Shown here one piece after another: positions 1 through 7,243 of a stretch of 64,000 bases of DNA (position 1 is the first letter of the stretch; every line of letters starts with the position of its first letter). Where the stretch lies: contig JARSSP010000026.1 of NCBI GenBank assembly GCA_029624675.1, positions 48,504-112,503 of the forward strand, read 5' to 3'. The position numbers were made by a program, and so were the translations under genes. Under the pieces are notes generated by a model that did no database searches, was not told where the DNA came from, and saw nothing but the letters and a program-made list of their open reading frames with translations. This stretch comes from Candidatus Contendibacter sp. Lineage in GTDB: Bacteria > Pseudomonadota > Gammaproteobacteria > Competibacterales > Competibacteraceae.

Positions 1-2
1 GC

Positions 3-182
3 GAAGCCGAATTGTTACGGCAACTGCTGGAACACAAATTCGGTCCGCTACCCAAGCGGGTTCGGCAGCTCATGGCCCGCGCCGACGAGGCGGCTTTGCG
101 GGCCTGGAGCTTGCGGCTGTTGACGGCGGTTACTCTCGACGAAGTGTTCCCCAAGACGCCCCGGCGGCGCTCGCCCGTCTGA
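3..182 (+). CDS. C-terminal part of a DUF4351-type protein (Rpn/PD-(D/E)XK-like transposase family tail), cut by window edge
   Basis: An open frame enters from the left edge and stops at TGA 180-182. The 59 visible residues follow the pattern of the DUF4351 tail: a leucine-rich 'ELLRQLLEHKFGPLP' start, a middle 'RADEAALRAWSLRLLTA', and a final 'TLDEVF' signature. In known proteins this tail follows an Rpn-type PD-(D/E)XK nuclease domain, which would lie outside the window. Assignment is by motif memory only. The last residues (PRRRSPV) are basic and look unstructured. Confidence 0.6.
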   Translation, partial: EAELLRQLLEHKFGPLPKRVRQLMARADEAALRAWSLRLLTAVTLDEVFPKTPRRRSPV

Positions 183-266
183 TTCCGCAAATGCTCCTTG
201 CTCGTTCCCATGTCGGAGCGGGGGAATCCAGTGTTGTAGGTAGTCCCGCCGATCAAATGATGGGAA

Positions 267-287
267 TCCCCCCTTTTCAAAGGGAGG
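267..287. repeat. Short palindrome of the CCCCCTTT-AAAGGGGG family
   Basis: A C-run, TTTTC and AAAGGGAGG form an imperfect hairpin between the DUF4351 tail and the caspase gene. The same core recurs at 2230-2250 and inside the prophage terminase at 30768-30820, so it looks like a dispersed host repeat. The rest of 183-348 holds a GC palindrome (about 303-316) followed by an AT-rich stretch and no gene. Confidence 0.6.
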
Positions 288-348
288 CGCAAAAAAATCG
301 CCCGCGCTTCGCGCGGGGATAAAGGGTAAAAGATTAAAGATCAAATGG

Positions 349-2082
349 TTATAATGATCTGGCGAGGCGAAAACCCCGGTTGTGGGCGCGGACGGTCGGG
401 TCGACCCCGCCGCGGTTGGCGGAACGCACCCAGTCCGGGTTGAAGTTCCAGGCGCCGCCCCGCACCGCCAGGGGGTTTATTATATCTTCTTTATAGCATT
501 TCTGCTCCGCGTCGCCATAATCCTTGTCGTACACCGAGCAGGTCCACTCCCACACGTTCCCGCTCATGTCGTATAGCCCGAACCCGTTGGCGGCCTTCTT
601 CCCAACCGGGTGAGTTTGGTGACCACTGTTTCCTTCATACCACGCCAGCCGGTCAAGGTCATTGCCACCACAGTACACTTCGCCCGCTACCCCGCCCCGG
701 CAGGCGTATTCCCACTCCGCTTCCGTCGGCAGGCGGTAGCTCTGGCCGGTCCTCCGGTTGAGCGTTTTCAGGTAGGTCTGGACGTCGTGCCACGAGACTA
801 GCTCCACCGGGTAGTCGTCGCCTTGCTGGAAACGAGAAGGATTACTGCCCATCACCGCTCGCCATTGCCCTTGCATTACCTCGTGCACCCCGATCTCGAA
901 TGCCTTCACGCAAACTTCGTGCTGGCGCTCTTCATCACTTCGATCCGGCTCCGATGCCGGACTGCCCATCTGGAAGCACCCGCCCGGTATTCGCACCATC
1001 TCCGGTTCAAACGACTGCCGGGGCCGTTCCATTGACACAGGCGCGGTGGATGCTGTCACTGGAGGCCGTTCCTCCGGCGCGGGCGCGGTGGACGCCGTCG
1101 CCGGCGGTCGAGGCGACGGTTCCGGCTTCAACCGCGCCTTTGCCATCCGTGCGTACCGGCCGCTGGGGTAGTCGTCCAGATACGCCTGAAAACAGGCCGC
1201 CGTCCCGCATTTCTCCGCCGATTGCCAAGCGATCAGGTCGTGATCCACCGCCGGGGGCGACGGGGTGGAAGCTGGCGCCGCTGGAGCCAACCCGGCCAGA
1301 TAAATCGGCTCCGCGCCGAATTCGCCGTACAGGAGCGGCGTCTGTTCGCCGCTGGTCGTCCGTTTCACCTCGTCGGACACCGCGCCAAACAACCGTTCCA
1401 GCGGCAAACCCGTTCGCGGTAGATGCTTCAGCAGCGCCGCCGCATAGGGACTGTGCCCGCCCCCCGCGCCGTCCTGCGCCCGCTGCCCGGCCCGCGCCGC
1501 ATACGCCACGTAAGTTTGCCCCCCCGGCTCCACCGGCGCCAGCCCCCGATACGCTGCTTTCTCGCCCTTGGCCCGCGCCATGTTGTTGGCCAGCGGGTTG
1601 TCCCGACAGGCGTCCAGAATCACCAGCCGGTAGCGGCTCGCTCCACCGATTTGATCAAGCACCACGTCCAGCGCCACCGTTTCCAGCGAGGCGTCGCCCT
1701 CCCGCTCCAGCACCGCGTCTTTCGGAATCAGGTAATTCTTCCCGCCCACTTCCACCCCGTGCCCGGAAAAGTACACCACCGCCGCTTCGGCGCTCCGCGC
1801 CCGCCGCCCAAACTGTCTGAGCACGTTGTCCATCTTGCTTTTATCCTGGTTCAACAGCGGCCCGGTCACTTGAAAGCCCAATCCGGACAACGCCTCCGCG
1901 ATGGCTTGCGCGTCCCGTTCCGGGTTGTTCAAATACGGCGCGTGGTCGTAGCGACTGTTGCCGATCACCAAAGCCACCCGCTCCGCCGCGTCCGCCACCG
2001 ACAGCCGGCCCAACGCTGCCAGCGCCACGATCAGCAATCCGATCCCCCAACCTCGCCCGCTCATCACCACGATCTCCCCCAT
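349..2082 (-). CDS. Caspase-like peptidase (C14) with C-terminal FGE/SUMF1-like domain, secreted
   Basis: 577 aa from the first ATG; the ATG at 2064 (MSGRGWG) would place the signal peptide at the very N-terminus and is an equally good start. After a hydrophobic leader ending near 'SVADA', residues 33-260 form a caspase p20-like domain with the His of SGHG (H108) and the Cys of DACRDN (C159). A Pro/Ala-rich linker leads to a formylglycine-generating-enzyme-like domain from about residue 360 (GGCFQMGS, RLPTEAEWEYA, GNVWEW, RGFRLARSL). At the position where true FGEs carry a catalytic Cys before RSA, this protein has Trp-Val, so the FGE domain is probably a non-enzymatic, perhaps binding, module. 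It is a paralogue of the gene split by the prophage and shares its 3' end sequence and downstream region. Target and trigger are unknown. Confidence 0.85.
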   Translation of the reverse strand: MGEIVVMSGRGWGIGLLIVALAALGRLSVADAAERVALVIGNSRYDHAPYLNNPERDAQAIAEALSGLGFQVTGPLLNQDKSKMDNVLRQFGRRARSAEAAVVYFSGHGVEVGGKNYLIPKDAVLEREGDASLETVALDVVLDQIGGASRYRLVILDACRDNPLANNMARAKGEKAAYRGLAPVEPGGQTYVAYAARAGQRAQDGAGGGHSPYAAALLKHLPRTGLPLERLFGAVSDEVKRTTSGEQTPLLYGEFGAEPIYLAGLAPAAPASTPSPPAVDHDLIAWQSAEKCGTAACFQAYLDDYPSGRYARMAKARLKPEPSPRPPATASTAPAPEERPPVTASTAPVSMERPRQSFEPEMVRIPGGCFQMGSPASEPDRSDEERQHEVCVKAFEIGVHEVMQGQWRAVMGSNPSRFQQGDDYPVELVSWHDVQTYLKTLNRRTGQSYRLPTEAEWEYACRGGVAGEVYCGGNDLDRLAWYEGNSGHQTHPVGKKAANGFGLYDMSGNVWEWTCSVYDKDYGDAEQKCYKEDIINPLAVRGGAWNFNPDWVRSANRGGVDPTVRAHNRGFRLARSL

Positions 2083-2229
2083 TGCTTCGCTTGGTCAATA
2101 ATTGTAACCAATATGCGAGTCTCTCGCGTGCGTGACCCGGCTTCTCGTTCGGTAAAAAATGTCCGGGCCGCCGTGTTTCAACGAACCCCCGCGTCCGTCT
2201 TCCAATTCATGACGGACCGTAGGCATTCG

Positions 2230-2250
2230 CCCCCCTTTGCCAAAGGGGGG
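2230..2250. repeat. Perfect CCCCCCTTTG / CAAAGGGGGG palindrome
   Basis: A 10-bp perfect inverted repeat around a single C lies in the 219-bp gap between the divergent caspase gene and the DUF3160 gene. Both promoters should be in this gap. The palindrome is the cleanest copy of the dispersed family also seen near 270 and 30780. Confidence 0.65.
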
Positions 2251-2301
2251 ACTGAATGGTTACGACGGACTTTTCATCCAATCCCGACTGGAGAAATCCC
2301 C

Positions 2302-4461
2302 ATGTTGTGGCCTCCACCCTGTTGCAAATCCCGCCCCTGGCGTAATCTGGCGCGCGGCGGTGCTTTGGCCCTACTGCTTACCGCGCCACTGCTGGCGCGG
2401 GGCGGCGATGCCCCGCCCAACTTCGACCGTTTTAGCGGCGTTCTCGGCGCCGCGCCGGAAACCACCCTGAGCTTTTCCGCCCTGTACGAGGAAAACCGCG
2501 AGTTAGCCATCGGCGATCTGATCACCGTCGATCTGCTGGCCCACGCCGTGACTCGACTGTGGCAGGACACCCTGCCGGTCCACGAGACCGAAACCATCGC
2601 GCCCCGGCTGAACGCGACGGCGGCGGCGCTGCTCAAGGCCCTGGCGAGCGAACCTGATACTCCCGCCACCGCCGCCAACCGCGATTTCCTGCAACTGTTG
2701 CAAGCCCTGCTGGCGAACAAGCCGGATGGCCTGAGCGAGCGGGCCAAGGCGGAATATCAGCTAATCCAGGGCGCGGCCGGCGAAGCGCCCTCGCCGCTGT
2801 TCGGCTACCGGATGGACTATTCGCAGTTCCTGCCCCGCGCCGCGTATGCCGAAAGCGAGGATCGCCAGCGTTTCTTCCGCGCCTATCGCTACGCCGCTAC
2901 CGCGCTGTTTCCGCTGGTCCCCAGCGCCGCGCTGGGGCTGGATGCCGCCACCGGCCAACGGTTGCTGGAACAACTGGCGCAACTGGCGCGGTTGACCCAC
3001 GCACCGGACCAGGAACCGGCCAAGGCGGTGAGCGCATTGCAGGCGAGCATTGCCGATCTACTGCCCGGCCAGCCGGCCAGCGTGGATCTGCGGTTCGTGG
3101 CCGGGGTTGCGGCGCCGCCGAACGATCCGCTGGCCTGGGGACGGACATTGTTGAAGAAGGCGCAACAGGAGGGCCGGCAACCGCAGGTGCTGTCCGCCAG
3201 CGTCGACGTCGGCAAGCTGGAGCCGGGCCTGACCGCCCGCGACGCGCTGACCGGCTACCGTTTCGCGCCCTTGCTGGAAGTGGCCGACAGTCGGGTGTTT
3301 CAGCGGCTGGTCTATAACGCGACCGGGGCCTGGCAGGGCAAGGAAGCCACGGTGAAGCCGCTGGGACTGGGCGTGATCGAGGGTTTCGGGCCGGCCAAGG
3401 TGCGCCCGCTGGTGGATGAGTGGGTAGCGGCGCTGGGCGTCCCGCCGTTGCGGGAGCAATTGACCCAGCACGGCGAAACCGCGTTCGGGAACTATCCATC
3501 CTGGAACGATCTGCAAAAACTGGCCACCGGCGGTGAGGGTCTGGAGGGCTGGCGGGTCAAGGCGTTCACCGCGTACCTGAGCGGCTCCAGCCCGGACTGG
3601 CCGCAGCGGGCCGAGACCGTGAAGGGGCTGTGGACCGAGTTCAAGCACGCCGAATTGCTGTATCAGGCCCAGTCCTACACCGCGACCGGCAAGGGCCTGG
3701 AGATGCCGGCCACCGATCCGGCCGGACGCGGCGCGGTGATCGAACCCGCGCCTCAGGCGATTCACGCGCTGCAAGCGTTCAGCGCCGAGCTAGCCCGGCG
3801 CGCGCCGAAACCGGTGCAGCCACGTTGGGCGGAGTTGAATCAGCTCTTGCAGCGGGCGGCGACGCTGGCGGGAAGCCGCAAACCGCCGTCACCGGACGAG
3901 CAAGCGTTCTTGCGCGGCCTGCCCAAGCGGCTGGATCAACTGGCGGGGCGGCCCTCCTTGCCGGTGGTGGTGGACGTGCATACCGGCGTGGACGGTCGGA
4001 CCCCGGACATTCTCCACGCCGCGACCGGCTTCGCCCGCGAGGCGGCGCTGACGGTCGATAACAAAACCTATCGCGGCGCCCGCTATCGCTTTTTCAGCTT
4101 CGGCGACGCGCGCCGCTGGACCGACGAACGGTGGCGGGAGACGCTGGCGGACCCGATCACCAGCGAACGGCAAGCCTGGCGGCTGAAGGCGGCGCCCGCA
4201 TTGGTGCGCGAAGTGGTACTGGCGCGGGCGAGCGGGGATCAGAAACCTCAGCCAGTGGCCGTGACACTGACCGAAGCCGCCGCCGGTGAGCAACTGGAGG
4301 CTTGGGCCGGCGAACGGAAATGGCCCGTGCAGCGCGCCGAGGCTCAGGCGACGGTTACGTTGCCGCTCGCGCAGGCGCCGGAACTGGCCGGGCAGGCGTG
4401 GGTGGCGCGCATCGCCCCGCCCCCGACGCCCACGGAGCCGTTGCAGCCGGCGGGGCGATAG
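2302..4461 (+). CDS. DUF3160 family exported protein
   Basis: 719 aa starting at the ATG at 2302, preceded by an A/G-rich GGAGAAATCCC Shine-Dalgarno. The open frame extends far upstream but runs antisense to the caspase gene there, so the upstream part is rejected. Residues about 10-35 form an export signal ending at a run LLARGGDA. The body matches what I recall of DUF3160 (PF11369): 'MDYSQFLPRAAYAESEDRQRFFRAYRYA' and, near the C-terminus, 'VVVDVHTGVDGRTPDILHAATG'. The molecular function of the family is not established. It is transcribed divergently from the caspase gene. Confidence 0.75.
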   Translation: MLWPPPCCKSRPWRNLARGGALALLLTAPLLARGGDAPPNFDRFSGVLGAAPETTLSFSALYEENRELAIGDLITVDLLAHAVTRLWQDTLPVHETETIAPRLNATAAALLKALASEPDTPATAANRDFLQLLQALLANKPDGLSERAKAEYQLIQGAAGEAPSPLFGYRMDYSQFLPRAAYAESEDRQRFFRAYRYAATALFPLVPSAALGLDAATGQRLLEQLAQLARLTHAPDQEPAKAVSALQASIADLLPGQPASVDLRFVAGVAAPPNDPLAWGRTLLKKAQQEGRQPQVLSASVDVGKLEPGLTARDALTGYRFAPLLEVADSRVFQRLVYNATGAWQGKEATVKPLGLGVIEGFGPAKVRPLVDEWVAALGVPPLREQLTQHGETAFGNYPSWNDLQKLATGGEGLEGWRVKAFTAYLSGSSPDWPQRAETVKGLWTEFKHAELLYQAQSYTATGKGLEMPATDPAGRGAVIEPAPQAIHALQAFSAELARRAPKPVQPRWAELNQLLQRAATLAGSRKPPSPDEQAFLRGLPKRLDQLAGRPSLPVVVDVHTGVDGRTPDILHAATGFAREAALTVDNKTYRGARYRFFSFGDARRWTDERWRETLADPITSERQAWRLKAAPALVREVVLARASGDQKPQPVAVTLTEAAAGEQLEAWAGERKWPVQRAEAQATVTLPLAQAPELAGQAWVARIAPPPTPTEPLQPAGR

Positions 4462-4474
4462 CGAATGGAAGTTT

Positions 4475-4801
4475 TCAAAGCACCTCTGGCGTCTCCGCCA
4501 GTTCCCGCAACACTTCGGGATGACGTTCGGCGATTTTGAGCAGGGTCCGGGCGGCGCCGGTCGGTTGTCGGCGTCCCTGCTCCCATTCCTGCAAGGTGCG
4601 TTTGGACACGCCGAGCAGCGCGGCGAATTGCGCCTGACTGAGATCGATGCGATGGCGGGCCTCCGCCACCGGCGATACTGGAACCGGATAGACCGCCCCA
4701 TAGCGACCGGCTTTGATGTCGAGGATCGCGTCGAGCGCTTCCTGCCAGATGTCCCGCTTCGCGTCCCGTTCGAGCAGTTCTTTCAGGGGCTTTTTAGCCA
4801 T
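4475..4801 (-). CDS. HigA/NadS-like XRE antitoxin or transcriptional regulator
   Basis: 108 aa from ATG 4801 (a TTG one codon upstream is also open). The C-terminal half is a clear helix-turn-helix: LSQAQFAALLGVSKRTLQEWEQGRRQPTGAARTLL, typical of HigA-type antitoxins that bind their own promoter and neutralise a RelE/HigB toxin encoded just upstream. The upstream toxin frame overlaps by 8 bp but is truncated here (next entry), so this is likely an orphan antitoxin. Confidence 0.8.
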   Translation of the reverse strand: MAKKPLKELLERDAKRDIWQEALDAILDIKAGRYGAVYPVPVSPVAEARHRIDLSQAQFAALLGVSKRTLQEWEQGRRQPTGAARTLLKIAERHPEVLRELAETPEVL

Positions 4802-4960
4802 CAAGTGCTTCCCTCAGTCGTCGAATCATGTGTGCTGGAGCATTTTCCTGTCGGGCCTTGGCATATAGCGTCAGTAACAGGATGGCTCCAGCATCAAGAT
4901 GGTTCACATACAGCACCCGAATTCCGCCGCGTTTACCGACGCCTTGGCGGAAAAGAAGCG
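4794..4960 (-). pseudogene. Remnant of a HigB/RelE-like toxin (C-terminal half only)
   Basis: Reading down from about 4960, a frame gives FRQGVGKRGGIRVLYVNH, then ILLLTLYAKARQENAPAHMIRRLREALDG, ending at TAA 4794-4796. This is the C-terminal strand-helix region of RelE/HigB toxins, whose usual wording is 'GrGKsGGvRviY...LLtlYaKneq'. The N-terminal half and any start codon are missing. The break falls at a GC palindrome next to IS200/IS605-like hairpins (4997-5183), so an insertion/deletion event probably removed it. Confidence 0.7.
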
Positions 4961-4996
4961 CGCTTCGCGCGCGTAAAAGGGAAAAAGACTAAACAA

Positions 4997-5183
4997 CCAC
5001 CGGCTAAAGCCGGTGGGTTCTGCGCCGGGTGCAGAGGACTAAAAGTCCACCCATCAATGCACCCGGCGCTTTAAAAACATGACGATTGCAACAATAGCAT
5101 CCGGCACTCAATTAAGACCAATTTAGAGCGCATCGGAATCTGCTTGGAGAGTCGTAGCTGAAAGCTGACCGGCTAAAGCCGGT
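4997..5183. repeat. Cluster of CTAAAG hairpins, possible IS200/IS605-type end remnant
   Basis: Three nested or adjacent hairpins are visible: CCACCGGCT/AGCCGGTGG (4997-5016), GCGCCGGGTGCA/TGCACCCGGCGC (5022-5033 with 5058-5069) enclosing GGACT/AGTCC (5036-5048), and a second ACCGGC-taaa-GCCGGT copy at 5168-5183. The XXX-CTAAAG-XXX loop style is common at the ends of IS200/IS605 elements. No tnpA or tnpB frame remains. The whole interval 4961-5220 has no gene. Confidence 0.5.
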
Positions 5184-5220
5184 GGTTTTAACCTTGGATA
5201 TTGAAATAAAGATCAAAGAG

Positions 5221-5892
5221 TTATAATGATCTGGCGAGGCGGAAACCCTGGTTGTTGCCGCGGTGGGCCGGGACGTTCCCGTTGCGGAAGGCGGAACGCA
5301 CCCACGCGGGTTTGTAGAACCAGGAGCCGCCCCGCACCGCCAGGGGGCCGGTTGTATTTTTTTCGGTACATTTTTGCTCCGATCTATCATAGTCTTTGGC
5401 ATAGGCCGAGCAGGTCCATTCCCACACGTTTCCCATCATGTCGTACAGCTTCCAAGCATTGGGCTGATACGAACCCACTGGCGCGGGATACCAGTAGCCA
5501 TCGGTGCAGGCATGTTGTTCAGTCCAGGTGTTTCCCGCCGGGGACTTACTTTGGTCAGCCACATTGGCATACCGGCAGGCTTGGTTCGGATCATCGCCCC
5601 AAAACCGCGCACTCGTCGTTCCCGCCCGCGCCGCGTATTCCCATTCGGCCTCCGTCGGCAGGCGGTAAGCCTGCCCCGTTTGCTGCGTTAGCCACTCGGC
5701 GTATCGGTTGGCGTCGTTCCAACTCACGCACACCACCGGATAGTTGTCCTTCTGCTCGTAACCGGGGTTGCGCCAGCTCAACTCCGCCCGCCAGTCCCAT
5801 TTGCCGTCCGTGGCGTTCCACGCATAGCAGCCCTCTTTTCCACCTGCGTTCTTCTCGGCGTCCGTTCGATAATTCATCGCCGCCACAAACCG
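5221..5892 (-). pseudogene. C-terminal half of the caspase/PEGA/FGE gene interrupted by the prophage
   Basis: This frame encodes about 223 residues of FGE-like domain (RLPTEAEWEYAARAG, GNVWEWTCSAY, RGGSWFYKPAWVRSA, RGFRLARSL) but lacks the first part of the domain. Its apparent ATG (5905-5907) lies inside the prophage terminus, so it is fortuitous. The missing N-terminal half is at 42771-43978 on the same strand. Joining both halves after removal of the phage and one AACCG gives ...VTVGEFKRFVAAMNYRTDAEK... in frame. As in the paralogue at 349-2082, the usual FGE catalytic Cys position is not Cys. Confidence 0.9.
5888..5892. other. Target-site duplication AACCG, left copy
   Basis: AACCG immediately precedes the TG dinucleotide of the prophage and is repeated at 42771-42775 after its CA. 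Mu-family transposition makes 5-bp duplications. Confidence 0.9.
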
Positions 5893-5954
5893 TGTAAAGC
5901 GTCGCATGATTTGATTATCATCGGGCGATTGGTGTGATTATCAAACCATGCGTC
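5893..5954. promoter_or_regulatory. Prophage attR end with two inverted MuA-site-like repeats
   Basis: GTCGCATGATTTGATTATCA (5901-5920) and, inverted, the complement of 5935-5954 (GACGCATGGTTTGATAATCA) agree at 17 of 20 positions. Related sites lie at the other end (42623-42642, 42649-42668 and the terminal site). This is the layout expected for MuA-binding R sites. Confidence 0.75.
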
Positions 5955-5970
5955 ATTTCCATCGCAAGGC

Positions 5971-5999
5971 AAAAAAAAGCGCTCCATATCAGGAGCGCT
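5971..5999 (-). terminator. Rho-independent terminator of the late operon
   Basis: Stem AGCGCTCC/GGAGCGCT (5978-5985 with 5992-5999), 6-nt loop, followed on the minus strand by eight T. It stops the long late transcript about 80 bp before the phage end and would protect host sequence from read-through. Confidence 0.9.
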
Positions 6000-6009
6000 G
6001 AATCGGGCC

Positions 6010-6216
6010 TCAAGCAACCGCTTTCAGGGGTGGAGTTTTGAGGGCTTCGGCGCGCAACCGATCCATCAGGATTTCGCGCTGGCGGTTGAAGCCTAGCAGC
6101 AGGCTGAGGTGGTCCATCTGTTGGGCTTGCAGGTTCGGCTCCGGGCAGAGCAGGTCGGAAACGGCTTCGAAGCAGGCTTGCAGCTCTTCCAGTTCGTACA
6201 GAATCTCGTCGATCAT
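6010..6216 (-). CDS. Small hypothetical prophage protein
   Basis: 68 aa, acidic N-terminal half (MIDEILYELEELQACFEAVSDLL) and a helical C-terminal half; no known domain recognised. Last gene before the late terminator. Its ATG overlaps the stop of the preceding small frame by four bases (ATGA), which supports both. Confidence 0.6.
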   Translation of the reverse strand: MIDEILYELEELQACFEAVSDLLCPEPNLQAQQMDHLSLLLGFNRQREILMDRLRAEALKTPPLKAVA

Positions 6217-6392
6217 GGCCGGGCGATCCGCTTTTTCCCTTTCAGATGGGCTTCCAGCGCGGCGATATAGCGATCTTGTAGGGCGATAGTCTGCTGCGGG
6301 GTAGGCGCTCCTGACGGCCGTAGACCGTCCGGGTCCTTACGGATACCCGACGCCTCCCCATGGTGGACAAGGCTATGGTACAGAAACAACAA
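6213..6392 (-). CDS. Probable small hypothetical protein, TTG start
   Basis: A 59-aa frame starting at TTG 6392 reads 'LFLYHSLVHHGEASGIRKD...' and ends 'LKGKKRIARP', with its TGA overlapping the next ATG in an ATGA junction. That junction and the protein-like composition argue for a real gene, but there is no ATG and no clear ribosome binding site, so the start is uncertain and the frame may be a decayed gene. Confidence 0.4.
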   Translation of the reverse strand: MLFLYHSLVHHGEASGIRKDPDGLRPSGAPTPQQTIALQDRYIAALEAHLKGKKRIARP

Positions 6393-6471
6393 AACCGCCT
6401 GACCGGGCGGAGGGAACGGCTACGGAAATCAGGAGATTCCTGCTTACGCCCGGTCGGCGGTGGGGGTCAAG

Positions 6472-6903
6472 CTAGTTGAACGCCTTGATCTCGTCGAGGT
6501 CACCCCCCGCCTTGTATCTACAATAAGCCGGCTTGGCTCCCGCGTATGCGCCGTAGGAATTCTTGCCATTTAGGCTAAACATGACTTCCTTGCGACCGCT
6601 GGGATAAATGCTGGCGACAGCAAGCCCCTCTACTCTCAGGCTATCAGGATCTTTGTAGGCGTAGGCAATTTTTATCAGGCTCAGGCACCCCGCCACCTCA
6701 TCGTCGGTCGCAACGCGGGCTTCCGACGGACTGCCGGTTTCAATCTTCATGTCCGCCCCTTTGCCGTCTCCGCACTCATTCTGCTGATAGATGAGCTTTC
6801 CGTCTGGCCCAGGACATTTGTAGACCGTCTGCCCGGCCTCGGCCGCGAACAGCGGCAGCAGAGCCAGGCCAACCACTGCACAAATTGCAACGCGCGATTT
6901 CAT
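6472..6903 (-). CDS. Secreted DUF4124-type protein, prophage moron
   Basis: 143 aa. Signal peptide MKSRVAICAVVGLALLPLFAAEA, then a DUF4124-like motif VYKCPGPDGKLIYQQNECGDG and a C-terminal region with further Cys residues. A GGAGG lies nine bases before the ATG. DUF4124 proteins are periplasmic proteins of unknown role. Placed downstream of all tail genes, beside the attR end, it has the position of a lysogenic-conversion gene rather than a virion gene. Confidence 0.75.
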   Translation of the reverse strand: MKSRVAICAVVGLALLPLFAAEAGQTVYKCPGPDGKLIYQQNECGDGKGADMKIETGSPSEARVATDDEVAGCLSLIKIAYAYKDPDSLRVEGLAVASIYPSGRKEVMFSLNGKNSYGAYAGAKPAYCRYKAGGDLDEIKAFN

Positions 6904-6965
6904 TTTGAAACGCCTCCGCTGGGTTTTAAGGGGATTTTAAGCCGATATCCAGGGAGAAGCAGGGA

Positions 6966-7139
6966 TTATGCCGAGCGGCGCCTAGCATCCCACCGGTTCA
7001 GCGCCGCCACCCTTCGGGCGCAACCGCACGGCTTTCCGGTGACGCGGGCCAGCGTAGCGGCGAGGCGCTTCCCGCCCAGCCGGGTCAACACCCGCTCCAC
7101 CCGGTCGCCGAGCAGCGCCGGCTGCTTGGGCCGGGTCAT
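6966..7139 (-). CDS. Small basic protein with CGC motif, tail-region hypothetical
   Basis: 57 aa, MTRPKQPALLGDRVERVLTRLGG...KPCGCARRVAALNRW. Short proteins ending in 'PCGCxxRxxALNR' are common near phage tail genes; function unknown. Start ATG overlaps the stop of the polyproline gene by four bases. Confidence 0.6.
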   Translation of the reverse strand: MTRPKQPALLGDRVERVLTRLGGKRLAATLARVTGKPCGCARRVAALNRWDARRRSA

Positions 7140-7243
7140 ACGGGCGGGGGCGGGGGCGGGGGCGGGGGCGGGGGCGGGGGCGGGATCGGGAGGGTGATCT
7201 TGATTTCCCGACCTGGCACGGGCACGGGCTTGATGCGGGTCAT
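7136..7243 (-). CDS. Tiny polyproline protein
   Basis: 35 aa: a 20-residue N-terminus (MTRIKPVPVPGREIKITLPI) followed by 14 prolines and Val. It has ATGA overlaps at both ends with neighbouring genes, which supports translation. The proline run is encoded by the hexanucleotide repeat in the next entry. Confidence 0.55.
   Translation of the reverse strand: MTRIKPVPVPGREIKITLPIPPPPPPPPPPPPPPV
7146..7181. repeat. (GGGGGC)6 microsatellite
   Basis: Six uninterrupted units of GGGGGC on the plus strand. A six-base unit keeps frame when its copy number changes, adding or removing Pro-Pro on the minus strand. The G-runs could fold as a G-quadruplex. Confidence 0.9.

Noticed and set aside
1423..2301. 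Upstream 293 codons of the long plus-strand frame that contains the DUF3160 gene
   Set aside because: It is antisense to the well-supported caspase gene and has Arg/His/Pro-rich shadow composition; the ATG at 2302 has a ribosome binding site and starts a signal peptide.
5221..5907. FGE-domain frame as an independent intact gene
   Set aside because: Its ATG lies in the prophage terminus, it lacks the domain's N-terminus, and the missing part is at the other phage end in frame.
7139..7243. Frameshift-type phase variation at the GGGGGC tract
   Set aside because: The unit is six bases, so copy-number change keeps the frame; only length variation is possible.
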